This document shows, one piece after another, positions 45,155-55,528 of a stretch of DNA of 64,000 nt. Numbering within the stretch: the first letter of the stretch is position 1; the number at the start of each line of letters is the position of its first letter. The stretch spans positions 8,556,001 to 8,620,000 of the forward strand of contig CM074759.1 in assembly GCA_037355855.1 (NCBI GenBank). Direction: 5' to 3'. The notes beneath the pieces are model-generated. The model ran no database searches and was not told where the DNA came from. It saw only the letters and a program-made list of their open reading frames with translations. The position numbers and the translations under genes are program-made. This DNA comes from Pseudo-nitzschia pungens. Taxonomy: Eukaryota; Bacillariophyta; Bacillariophyceae; Bacillariales; Bacillariaceae.

Positions 45155-46828
45155 ATGTTTTTTTCGACGATGAGAAGGGCGACATCATCATCCACCGCGA
45201 TCGGAAGGATGAGGAGGATCCTTCCGATGATGGCACAACAACATCTGCTAAAACCACAGCAAAAACTACAACAACGCACACAATCGTTGGCAGTCCATCT
45301 CCATCTCCAACTCCAACTCCGAAATCGGTCGCCCGGCAATGCGCGCTTCCTGTCTTCGACTTCGACCGGGACTACACCGAAAAAACGCAGGCCCCGCGTC
45401 GTGGTGCTCGGGACGGGATGGGGCGGACACACGGTGGCCAAGCGACTCGACAAGAGCAAGTTCGACGTGCGGGTGATCTCTCCCGCCAACCACTTTCTGT
45501 TCACCCCACTCCTGCCGTCCACGGCCGTCGGGACGCTGGAGTTCCGTGCCATCCAGGAACCCGTCCGGACCATCAAGGGACTCGGCGAATACTACCAGGC
45601 AAAGGCTCTGGGACTCGATGCGACGAACAAGGTCGTCCACTGCGAGGATCTGTTCAAAAAGCACCCCTTTCAGGTCAAATACGACTACCTGCTGATCGCG
45701 GCCGGCAACAAGACCAACACCTTCGGCATTCCGGGCGTGGAAGAGCACGAGGGAGAAGCCGTCCTCTTCCTCAAGCATTTGTACCACGCGAGGCTGATCC
45801 GGAACCGGATTCTAGAGTGCTTCGAGCGGGCCTCCAACAACAGCGTGCCGCCGGAGGAACGCGCGCGCCTCCTGAATTTCGTGGTGGTCGGCGGGGGGCC
45901 CACCTCGTGCGAGTTTACCACGGAGCTCTACGACTTTATACACGACGACGTGTCCGAGTGGTACCCCGATCTCAAGGGAGATATCAAGGTGACGCTCGTC
46001 GAGGCCGGGCCGGGATTGCTGGGGAATTTTCACAAGTCGCTCTCCGACTATTACCTCCACAACCTGCGCACGAGGAACGTCGACGTCCGGCTGGGCACGG
46101 CCGTGACGGGTATCACCGAGCGCAGGTTCGCTTCGGCGTCGGCGTCGGCGTCCCACAGAAAAATAGAGGGACGCACCTACACCGTGGCCACCTTTGACGA
46201 CGGGACGGAGCTCCCCTTTGGCATGATGGTCTGGTCGGCGGGGTTGGCCCCGGTAAGGTTTGTGGAGGAGTCGGGCCTCCCCCTCGAGCGGGGCCGGATC
46301 AAGGTGGACGACTACCTCCGGGTCCCCGATTCGAAGGGACGGATCTTTGCCTTTGGGGACTGCGCTATGGTCGCCGAGCAGGGACTTCCCCCGACGGCGA
46401 CGGTCGCCGAGCAGCAGGCCTACTACCTCAGCGATTCCTTCAACCATTACTACCACGAGTTTGATCCGGATGCCATCGACGTGGCTTCGAATTCCGACAA
46501 CCACAACAACAGCAACAGCAACAGCAACAACAACGAAGACGCCGACCTCCCGCTGCCGGGCCCCATAGTCCCGGCGCTGCTTCCGTGGGGGGGCTTTCCG
46601 TTCGAAAGGATCAACCGGCTCTTGACGACCCCGGCGCCCAAATTCCAGTACCTGAACCGGGGGGCGATGGCGGGAATGGGATTCGGTGGGGGCGTCTCGG
46701 ACCTCACCAAGACGGCCCTTCCCCTGCCGAGGGTGGCCACCAGCGGAGCGGCGGCCTTTCTGATGTGGAGGTCGGTCTATCTGACCAAGCAATTGAGCTA
46801 CACCAACATGATTCTGAGTGAGTTATAG
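45155..46828 (+). CDS. Type II NAD(P)H dehydrogenase (mitochondrial alternative)
   Basis: Non-proton-pumping flavoenzyme moving electrons from NAD(P)H to quinone. The ATG at 45155 starts a 557-residue protein with an Arg/Ser/Gln-rich, acid-free N-terminus ([20 protein letters not shown]) typical of a mitochondrial targeting sequence. The FAD-binding motif [15 protein letters not shown] lies near residue 80-90, the NAD(P)H-binding motif [11 protein letters not shown] near 245, and the flavin-contacting motif IFAFGDCA near 400. A C-terminal membrane-docking helix region ([19 protein letters not shown]) is present. Hexanucleotide repeats insert ASASAS and SNSNSN runs, the latter (about 46495-46545) where some relatives carry an EF-hand insert; no EF-hand is seen here. 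Confidence 0.9.
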   Translation: MFFSTMRRATSSSTAIGRMRRILPMMAQQHLLKPQQKLQQRTQSLAVHLHLQLQLRNRSPGNARFLSSTSTGTTPKKRRPRVVVLGTGWGGHTVAKRLDKSKFDVRVISPANHFLFTPLLPSTAVGTLEFRAIQEPVRTIKGLGEYYQAKALGLDATNKVVHCEDLFKKHPFQVKYDYLLIAAGNKTNTFGIPGVEEHEGEAVLFLKHLYHARLIRNRILECFERASNNSVPPEERARLLNFVVVGGGPTSCEFTTELYDFIHDDVSEWYPDLKGDIKVTLVEAGPGLLGNFHKSLSDYYLHNLRTRNVDVRLGTAVTGITERRFASASASASHRKIEGRTYTVATFDDGTELPFGMMVWSAGLAPVRFVEESGLPLERGRIKVDDYLRVPDSKGRIFAFGDCAMVAEQGLPPTATVAEQQAYYLSDSFNHYYHEFDPDAIDVASNSDNHNNSNSNSNNNEDADLPLPGPIVPALLPWGGFPFERINRLLTTPAPKFQYLNRGAMAGMGFGGGVSDLTKTALPLPRVATSGAAAFLMWRSVYLTKQLSYTNMILSEL

Positions 46829-47925
46829 CAGTACTAGTTGTTGGAGTGATGGTGATTGTGATGGTGATGGTGATGATGAGTTACTATGTACTACTGCTTT
46901 GTAGTTTGTGAAGGACAGACTGACGACAGACGAGGACAAACAATCCGATCGTTCGTCTTGTTGTACTGTACTACGTGTCATACACGTATTGTATTGTATT
47001 GTATTGAACTGTTCTGTTCTGTTCTGTTCTGTTCTGTCGCGCTGCTTTCCACGGAAATGTGTGAAGTGAATGGACGCACCAGTGCTTTCTGCTGAACACG
47101 ACTCACTCACTCACCTGCTCTTTGTCGACCGTTTTTTTTTTCACACCAACGCAAACAAACCAACAGTCCCCATGTATTGGTTGAAACAAATCGTCTTTGG
47201 CCGAGACATTAGCCGGTTCTAGATCGCAGTACGGTACGGTTCTAGGTATTATAGCACTATGGACTTCTTGCACCGGGCTATACGAATTTCAGATCATTAC
47301 CAAGTACTTCGTACGACCCGGCGCGATCCATGACGATACCAATGCAGTGCGATTCGGCGCAATCAAAAGCGCAATTTGGAGAGTCGTCAGTGAGTGAGTC
47401 TCAGTCCACCTGTCGACGGTTTTGGTTGGCGGCAATACTAATTGTGCCATTAGTCCAATCAACACGGCACATTTCCGCATCCCCACCCATTCCTTTTGCG
47501 GTGGCTAAGCACAAGAGATCGAAAGAGATAAGAGAGAATGAATACTGTTGTATGCAATACTGTTGTATGCCATTATATTGTAATTATACCAACACAACAT
47601 TTTTTATTAGATAAGGCTCACGAAACAGAGGTGCATTTGTTTCTTTTTTATTTTCAACTGATGGGATTACTGTTTTAAGAAACGCGTATCATCTTTTGAA
47701 TACGCTCGAATGTTTGATTTATCGATTCCGTTCCACTTGTATTCGTCAGACCCACTATCATTATTGTACTTCGTAATTTTTTTTTTAATGATTAAGTTCG
47801 TAATTTAATGTGATACGTATTTCTACGCTGAATGATACTTGTACAGTAAGCTTATTTAGGACCGGATAAGGTAAACCTTACAGAAAAGTCATCGGTTCAG
47901 TTTTCCGGACCAGAGGTAAAATCCT
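46829..47925. other. Intergenic stretch without a recognisable gene
   Basis: Contains GTGATG (about 46848-46875) and TTCTG/TATTG pentamer runs (about 46985-47035). Open frames are short and without domains. Confidence 0.4.
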
Positions 47926-48674
47926 AAAGGTTAAGGGTTTAGAGGTTAAAGTCATGGTGACAGCGTAGAGCACAGTACTTTTTCTACACGTGCGTCAGCA
48001 GACGACTTTCACACCCAACACCTAAAAACAAACCTTCTGTCACACCCTACCGATAGAGGGATAGAGGTTCGAAATAGAGGTTCGAAATAGAGGTTCGAAA
48101 TCTCCGAGACGAAATTCCGATCACTTTTTTTTGCTTCCGGTCTTCTATTTGCAACAATAATAAAGGCATGTCTCTCTGTAACAAATAAATCACTTTAAAC
48201 CACTAACAACATTAACTACAAGCGCTCGCGCTACTCCCCACAAGGGTACTGCGCTCGCGACTCCTCCATCATTTCAATTTCCTCTGGGGACAGGTGTGCC
48301 TTTACAATTTCCACCCTCTCGTTCGTGAGAGCCCTTGTTGTAATCAGTGCTGTTCTAACCTGCTCAGCCATCTTCTTTGCAACCACTGTGTCTTTAATTG
48401 TGATATCCTCTTGTTCTAATTCTTTCAGTACAGCGTCATCCTCTTCAGTCCACTTTACTGCACCAACTGGAGGATCATCCTTCACTCCTACTATTGCAGT
48501 CAGTATGTCCTCTTTCTTTAGACCTGTAGGCTTTTTTCCAAGCTTCGACTCGTAAATTTTTTTTAATTCGTTCACCCGCAGCTTTGCAAAATCGCCGCTG
48601 CATGACTGAATTAGCGCTTTGCAGTCCGTTTCCTTCTTCGCATATATCTCCGCTTTTGCCTTTGCGGATTTCAT
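47926..48674 (-). pseudogene. 5'-truncated SAP-like repeat gene, second copy
   Basis: The minus-strand frame ends at 48231; its first ATG is 48674, but the frame stays open to about 48701 without a start, so the gene is probably 5'-truncated. The ~147 residues begin Lys/Ala-rich, then contain KLRVNELKKIYESKLGKKP and GLKKEDILTAIV, which look like a SAP-type DNA-binding helix pair. Acidic and helical segments follow and it ends YPCGE. The 3' flank down to 47926 is shared with 5914-6363. No catalytic domain is seen. It is probably the end of a transposon gene or a multicopy host gene. Confidence 0.6.
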
Positions 48675-49049
48675 TGCTTCGATTTCTTTTTCGCGACGCA
48701 ATAAAGTTACTTACTTGGTACTACGTAAGTCTTACTTCGTAGTGATTACTAATTACTGTACTTCGTACAAGCAGTGGACGGGTAGAAACTAAGGTTACTA
48801 CTGTTGTATTGTATTGTTTATCGTATGTTGAATAGTTTACTGTCGTAAGGTTACGGTATGTACGAAGTTGAAAAAAACGTGTGCTCAGAATCAATCGAAG
48901 AGCGTTACTCTACTGCCGTAGTACGTAACCTCACCGTAGTATTACGAATTAACAGAAATAGAAAACACCACCACCACCACCACCACCACCACCAAAAGTG
49001 GGAAAAAGTAACTTCATCTCATCGCGAACGAGGGAATGAGACACATGCC
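48675..49049. other. Spacer 3' of DUF285 gene B
   Basis: From about 48950 it is homologous to the 3' flank of gene A. It holds a (CAC)n run at 48968-48993, expanded relative to the short run at 27594-27608 in copy A. Confidence 0.55.
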
Positions 49050-50733
49050 TCACATCATTGCCACGACAATCGAAAGCAACAGGGCACCCACACAACTGAC
49101 CATGGATGCGCCTGCACTCAGACTTGCAACATTTTTGGTGTCAAGAACAATGGTGGTGGAAAAGGGACTGCTGGTCTTGCTGTCCTCTTGGAGGAGACGC
49201 TGACGGTTTGTTGGGCCTGTGCTTGCTTGGTCTGTTTTGGTCAGAAACACCTTACCAGCGCACTCAAAGGAGGTTGTCGTCTTGTCTACAAAGAATCCTG
49301 CCGTGACAAGGCTCGTAAAGCCTTTAGCGTGGACTCCAGCAGGCTTTCCGTCCTTATCAAGGGCAGTTGACATATCATTCAACAATTCAGTCAGACCGTC
49401 TTGAATGACCGAACCACTGATCAGGGTCCGAGTTGTACCAGCACCATTGGAACACACTACCAACTCAAAACCTACGACAGAGTACCCATTGCTGATGGCA
49501 TTTGGATCGGGACGAACACAGATACCAAATTCATCACCCATCTTAAACTTGGTATCGGCGTTTCTGGAAGGGGCACACAAGAAACTCTCAACATTCACAG
49601 AGTTGGTGACGGTGCCAATCTGCTCTCCACCTTCACTGTCAAACGCAATGGTCACTGTCTGAACAAAATCAGAAGAGAGATTTCCTTCCATTTTCAAAGT
49701 CAGCGTGAAGGACGTTTCAACAACAGAAACATACTTGGATTCCAAAGATCCATCGTCATAGTCTGTCTTTTTTGCCACTGTGGTACCTGCAACAGAGATC
49801 ATGCAAATTTATGGGAAAACAAGAAAGTTAGGTGAGAAAGCCGTGTCCTGTCGAGGTTGACAAGGTTGTCTCAAACTCTTGTTGCAGATTCAGTTCGAAC
49901 TCACAGATCTTAATTTGGCCGGCATCTGAGTCGTAGGCTGGGGTGTTCACAAGGTTTGTGACGTCAATAACATATTGAGCTTTGTCTGCAGATCCCAATA
50001 AAAGAAAAAATGGAATTCCTTCCAGTGAGAAACAATATTGTGACAACATGTCGGAAAAAGCAGAGAACAAGAATAGCGAATTAACTTACACGTTGAAGTG
50101 CTGTCTTCAGCGTTGTCTTTGATTTTGGTGACAGTCGGAGTGGTCACAGAGTTCAGAAGAGTGCCTTGGGTGCAGGGAGCGCCGTCTGCTACATTGTGGA
50201 ACAGTTCCAGAGCGATGTGATCTTCATTTTTTGCTTTGAAGAAGGTTTCAATAGTGACTGGACTATCATTGTTCACTTTGGCATATTGGCCTTCCTCATT
50301 TGTGGCACGTTCAACCTTGTATATGCTGAAGGGTTTTGGAAGTGTTGTGGAGCATTGATGAAAATCATACTGACACCAAGTTGTGTCATCTGAGGAAGGA
50401 TCAATATTGGCAGGACATGCAGAGTTTTGAAACATGCTGGTAGTGTCTATCCCTGTAGGTACCTTTGCTGGCCATGTTCCCAAACATTGATTGAAGGATC
50501 TTGCGTGATGAAACATTCCATACATGTTTCCAACGTTCGATACATCCCATTCGTTGACAGTCTGGTTGAAGTTAGATGCACGAAAAAACATTCCTTCCAT
50601 GTTAGTAACTTTCTTTACATTCCAGTCGTTGACAGGCTGGTTGAAGGCAGAAGCGCTATGAAACATGATTCTCATGTTAGTAACTTCAGACACATCCCAT
50701 TCGTTGACAGCCTGGTTGAAGGCCTTTGAGCTA

Positions 50734-52776
50734 TCAATAATAATAATATACTTATTTAAGTAGGAAAATCCACCGAAGGTGGTTAAAAGCTACTCAGTCT
50801 GTAACCAGACTTTATCGTCGCCTCAATCGAAGAGAGGTTAGGCCCCAAGTTGTAGAACGACGCGCCGCCTCAACCATGGGGAATAGGCCCCAGGTTGTAA
50901 GGACGGCTATTTTGCAAACGAACCTTGGTAAGAAACAGGAAAAAAAAAACGAACCAGTCCAGAGCACAACAGACACTGCTGTTGCAAAGCGTACAGGAGA
51001 CGGGGTAACAAGAACGTGAAAGGGAAAGACACAAGCAAAACTGTCCCTCCAATGCTGGTGTGCAGCATCCGTAATGCTAGTGGTCAGCTGACACAAGCAA
51101 AACCCTGACTAGATACATGGTATCTGTAATGCTAGTGGTCAGCGTACAAAAGCAAAACTCCTCTCTGAATGCTGGATTGCAGCATCACCAGTAATGCGAG
51201 TAGTCATCCCCAAACACATCCCGAACCACATTCCTTACCACTGTATGGTACATAAAGTACAGAGCCTACTACCAAATTCAGAACAGCTGTCCTCCTGTTC
51301 GAACTTAGTAGTAGCCAGAAACAAGTAGAGGCGGTGGAGCCTACTACCAAATTCAAATTCGTAACAGCTGGCCTTCTGTTCGAACTTGAACTTGCTCTCC
51401 TGTAGTAGCTTGGAAACAGGGCCTTTAAGTGAAAACACTTATAGACCATCAGGGCTGTAGGCTTGAAAACAGGTCTCTGCTGTACTGTGAACTGGAGGGG
51501 TATATGTAGGTGGTGGTGCGTTAAGTAACATGTACTTAGCAGCTTTGGGGCTTGGGTCATAAAAACAGTAGGTCCATAATCAAAAACAATTATGGACTAT
51601 CAGGGCAGTAGACTTGAAAACAGATGACAGTTGAAGTGTGCATCTGAGAGGGTTATGTAGGTAGGAGAGCCTTAAGCAAGCTGTACTTAGCGGCTTTGGG
51701 GCTTGGGTCAGGAAATAGTAGGACCTTAAGTGAGAACACTTATGGTCCAGCAGGGCAGTAGACTTGAAAACAGATGACAGTTGAAGTGTGCATCTGAGAG
51801 GTATATGTAGGTAGGAGAGCCTTAAGCAAGCTGTACTTAGCGGCTTTGGGGCTTGGGTAAGGAAACAGTAGGACCATAAGCGAAAACACTTATGGTCCAT
51901 CAGGGCAGTAGACTTGAAAACAGATGACAGTTGAAGAATGCATCTGAGAGGTATATGTAGGTAGGGGAGCCTTAAGCAAACTGTACTTAGTGGCTTTAGG
52001 GCTTGGGTCAGGAAACAGTAGGACCATAAGCGAAAACACTTAGGGTCCATCAGGGCAGTAGACTTGGAAACAGATGACATTTATACAGTACACCTGAGAG
52101 GGTTATGTAGGTGGTGGAGCCTTAAGCAAACTGTACTTAGCGGCTTTGGGGCTTGGGTCAAGAAACAGTAGGACCATAAGTGAAAACACTTAGGGTCCAG
52201 CAGGGCAATGGACTTGAAAACAGATGACAGAATTTCTTTTTTTTTAAAAAAAGATTCCTACAGTGGAAGGGGCTGTTCGTGAACTTCGACTTGAAAAGAC
52301 TTAAGAGGACTCAGCAAGGAACTTCGAAGAATGTAGAACATTAAGTGAGAATCACTTAAGCAGCTTGGAAACAGTGTAGAACATTAAGTATAAGATATAC
52401 TTAAGGGCCTTGGAATGGAGCTGGGAAACAGATCGAAGCAGAAATACAACGTTGTTGTCGGTTTTGCTGTACGGTAGAATCTGTACTGGAAGTGCTGTAG
52501 AAAATTATGTGTCGGTTTGCTGCTGCTGCTGCTGCTCGATCGGCCGCCGAGTGGTGAATTGGCAACCAAAGCAACCAAACGAAGCATCCAGCAACTGAAC
52601 CGATAGCAGCAACGAAGAGCGCAGGTCTTGGTTAATACATGTAGGTCCTGGGGTTGTGATTGGGGGTGTATAAGGGAGCGAGATATCGCATGGTAAAGTT
52701 GTGTAGAAATCTACGTATTTTTAGTACTGGAACATCGGAACGTCGGACAAAATGCGCTTCGCGCAAATTGTCTTGG
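50734..52776. mobile_element. Foreign DNA interrupting DUF285 gene B (~2.04 kb)
   Basis: This has no counterpart in copy A. It contains no credible gene and its middle is a 150-bp tandem array. Neither a clear target duplication nor matching termini were found, so it may be an insertion, a replacement or a large derived intron. A short hairpin (ATCCACCGAAGGTGG) lies near the left edge at about 50768-50782. Confidence 0.5.
51430..52245. repeat. 150-bp tandem array
   Basis: GACTTGAAAACAGATGACAG or a variant begins at 51611, 51761, 51911, 52061 and 52211, exactly 150 bp apart, with a more diverged unit at about 51460. Units include TGTACTTAGCGGCTTTGGGG. Fifty codons fit one period, so long frames stay open on the minus strand without meaning. 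Confidence 0.92.
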
Positions 52777-53842
52777 AGTTCATTGAAGGAATCAAGATAG
52801 TAAAACATCTTGTGCATGTCCTCAACTTCACCAACCTTCCAGCACTTGATGGGCTTCTGAGGATTGAAGCCACAATACCCCGGCGAAGTGTAATACCCCG
52901 GCGAAGTGTTACAGTATTTTCGAATGGCAGTATACAGACTCTGTCGGTCTTCAAACACAGGCAGTTCAGTGAACGTTGCACAGTATGTTTCGCAGTCCTG
53001 GATTACTTCAAGATCACGTTCAGACATCAGAAATTCATCCTCCAACAAACTGTCTTCAATTGCCTTCACTTCCTCATTTGGAAGAAGGTTTTTCTCCAAG
53101 ATACCAAGGTCCGAGAAATGGGTCAAATCCATGTCTTGGTTCTTTGCATTGTCGTCGTCCGATGGTGTAGTCAATGGAACATTCTTCAACATAGTTCCCG
53201 AGGGACTCAAATCAAACTCCGATAGTTCAGACTCGCCAATCTCGGTGGGAATTAACAAAGTGCCGTCGTCTTGTTTCACTGCATCTGTCTTGGTAATCTT
53301 GGCCCAAGCTCTTGGAGATTCCGCAGGTGCCAATTCATGATTGCCATGGTTGCCAGGGTTGATAAGATCACTTGGACTGCCAATGCGATCATCATGTTTG
53401 ACGATGTAGGCATCCACAGAAGGAAGTGCTGCAATAGCTGCAAGGACAGAAGTCTCAAAGCGCATTGTGAATGGATAGTTTCGGTGTGTTGACTGCAGTT
53501 TTGAAAATAAAATTGAATCATACAAAGCAAGAACAAGTGTTAGAAATAATGTTTGTCAATATGAATGATGAAAAATGTATGCCCTGTTGAGGTCTGGATG
53601 AAAAACCGGCATTGCATGGAAGGCATTCGTGGTTCTTAGGTCAGAGGGGTCAATTACACTCCATCGGTATGTATGGTAACAGGTACCACGGTACATTCTC
53701 ATCAAACGACGATTGATTGATTCGCATGGAATCACACAACTTTCAAAACAAAGACGCCGTGACTGTCTTCGCCTCGAAATGACGACGACGAATCGTTTAA
53801 AAAAAGAAGGCATCAGCAAAACAGGCATTTCGACAACTTGGT

Positions 53843-54070
53843 ATGGACAAGTATATCAATGAACTGTTTGGAGAAGAGATCGAAGAAGGGATCGGCAACG
53901 ACATCGATGAAGGCACCAGCAAAGACAGTCACGAAGGTATTCACAATAAGCAACGAAACCACCATGACATCGCCGAGAGGGTGAAGGATGGTCGATGGGA
54001 GAAAGATGGAGCGTTGGCCATGGTACAAAGCTCGTGCGCATTGTTTCATGTCGACTTACAACAAAGGTGA
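53843..54070 (+). other. Short open frame conserved in the duplicated flank (copy B)
   Basis: Counterpart of 30983-31219: 75 residues beginning MDKYINELFGEEIEEGIGND, with the overlapping minus frame 54049-53813 also open. The coding strand is undecided. Confidence 0.35.
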
Positions 54071-55528
54071 AAGGGTAGGGTTGAATCTATTTCGAAATAG
54101 AAAAAGTGAGGATTGTGATATCGTAAAATAATGAAATGAATCTCGGCAACACTCACTCGGAATCGGGCACAGTGTACCGACGTTTGCAAGCATAACTAAG
54201 AGAAGATAACGAAGAGAAGGTAAATTACCGGTACTCTAGAAGTAAACATTACAAATACGTAGTACCATTAAGTAAGTTATTCTAGTGTACCACGTGGGTG
54301 GAGCAAACTTGACAAAGGTGTAAGTAAAAATTGAGAGAAGATTGATCGGACGAACAAAGTCTTGTTGATCGATCGTCGACAGGAAACAAAATCGCATGGG
54401 AAGCATAAGTAGTATCGTAAACATTTAATTAGTATCATGAACAAAATGATTCCCCGACAGAAGCGCATAGCCCCCGATCGTTGTACGGGACTGAACGACC
54501 AAGAAAATTTCGGAAATACTAATTATGGCGAGAAACTGTTTTTTGGATGAAGATGGATGTTGGCGTACAACGTCGTGTAGTTGTGTTGATAAAAAATCAA
54601 AGCGACCCCTGGATCAAAGGACGTGGAGAAAAAACATAACAAAGAGAAGGTAACGAAGAGAAGGAAGCATAATTAGTATTTGAAACATTTACTTAGTTCA
54701 ATCGACAAAATAGAAAAAGGTGTACAGTAAGTAAAAATTGAGAGAAGATTGATCGGACGAACAAAGTCCTGATTGATCGTGGAAAGGAAACAAAATCGCA
54801 TGGGAAGCATAAGTAATTTAGTATCATAAACATTATATTAGTATCATGAACAAAATGATTCCCCGACAGAAGCGCATAGCCTGTACGGGACTGTCCCTTT
54901 CGTATATCTGGAAACCAAGAGAACGACCAAGAAAATTTCGGAAATACTAATTATGGCGAGAAACTGTTTTTTGGATGAAGATGGATGTTTGTCGTATGTC
55001 CCAAAACTACGACACACAAGAAACACACAACTGTGTTGTTGTTGACTAGTCTGTTGGGATAGGTGATGAGAATTAGTCAATGGTGCTCATAACCTGCAAA
55101 ATGTACGTGTGCTCTCTACTGTCGATATAATCATATAATCGCATGTATTTAGTAAAGAGTGAGGTATTTATTCACTATCTATTCGGGATTCATCCTCACA
55201 AAGGTAACGAAGAGAAGGAAGCATAATTAGTATCAGAAACATTTACTACGTAACCTTACTTAGTATCATCGACAAAATAGAAAAAGGTGTACAGTAAGTA
55301 AAAATTGAGAGAAGATTGATCGGACGAACATAGACCTGATTGATCGTGGAAAGGAAACAAAAAGGCATGGGAAGCATAAGTAGTAAGTAATCTTAGTATC
55401 ATGAAGTAATTAGTATCATGAACAAAATGATTCCCCGACAGAAGCGCATAGCTCCCGATCTTTGTACAAGACTTACCTAACGAGTGTAATTACGGTAAGA
55501 CCTTTTTCCGAAATTCCGGTACAAAATA
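54071..55528. repeat. Flank of duplicate B with three copies of a ~95-bp block
   Basis: The block beginning GTAAGTAAAAATTGAGAGAA starts near 54321, 54728 and 55295; copy A has one at about 31390. It includes GATTGATCGGACGAACA and GGGAAGCATAAGTA. Retroelement-leader-like sequence occurs at about 54985-55025. No gene is seen. Confidence 0.7.

Larger units (their letters stand above)
49050..53465 (-). pseudogene. Disrupted DUF285 surface-protein gene, paralogue of 27665-30316
   Basis: The start (53465), signal peptide, 5' coding part and 3' part match gene A. The 5' part runs to about 52777 and the DUF285 repeats resume at about 50733. Between them lies ~2.04 kb of unrelated DNA, and about 20 residues of the repeat region are missing. 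From 52777 the frame runs into unrelated sequence and stops at 52632. Downstream exon boundaries are conserved: intron 49986-50089, exon 49905-49985, intron 49787-49904, last exon 49786-49050 with the hydrophobic C-terminus. It lacks the internal ~49-residue duplication of gene A. It is either a pseudogene or two rearranged partial genes. Confidence 0.75.

Noticed and set aside
45812..46792. 326-residue minus-strand frame opposite the dehydrogenase
   Set aside because: Antisense shadow; all flavin and nucleotide motifs are on the plus strand.
51580..52080. 166-residue repeated frame on the minus strand
   Set aside because: The 150-bp period equals 50 codons, so the frame remains open through the array by arithmetic, without a domain or start context.
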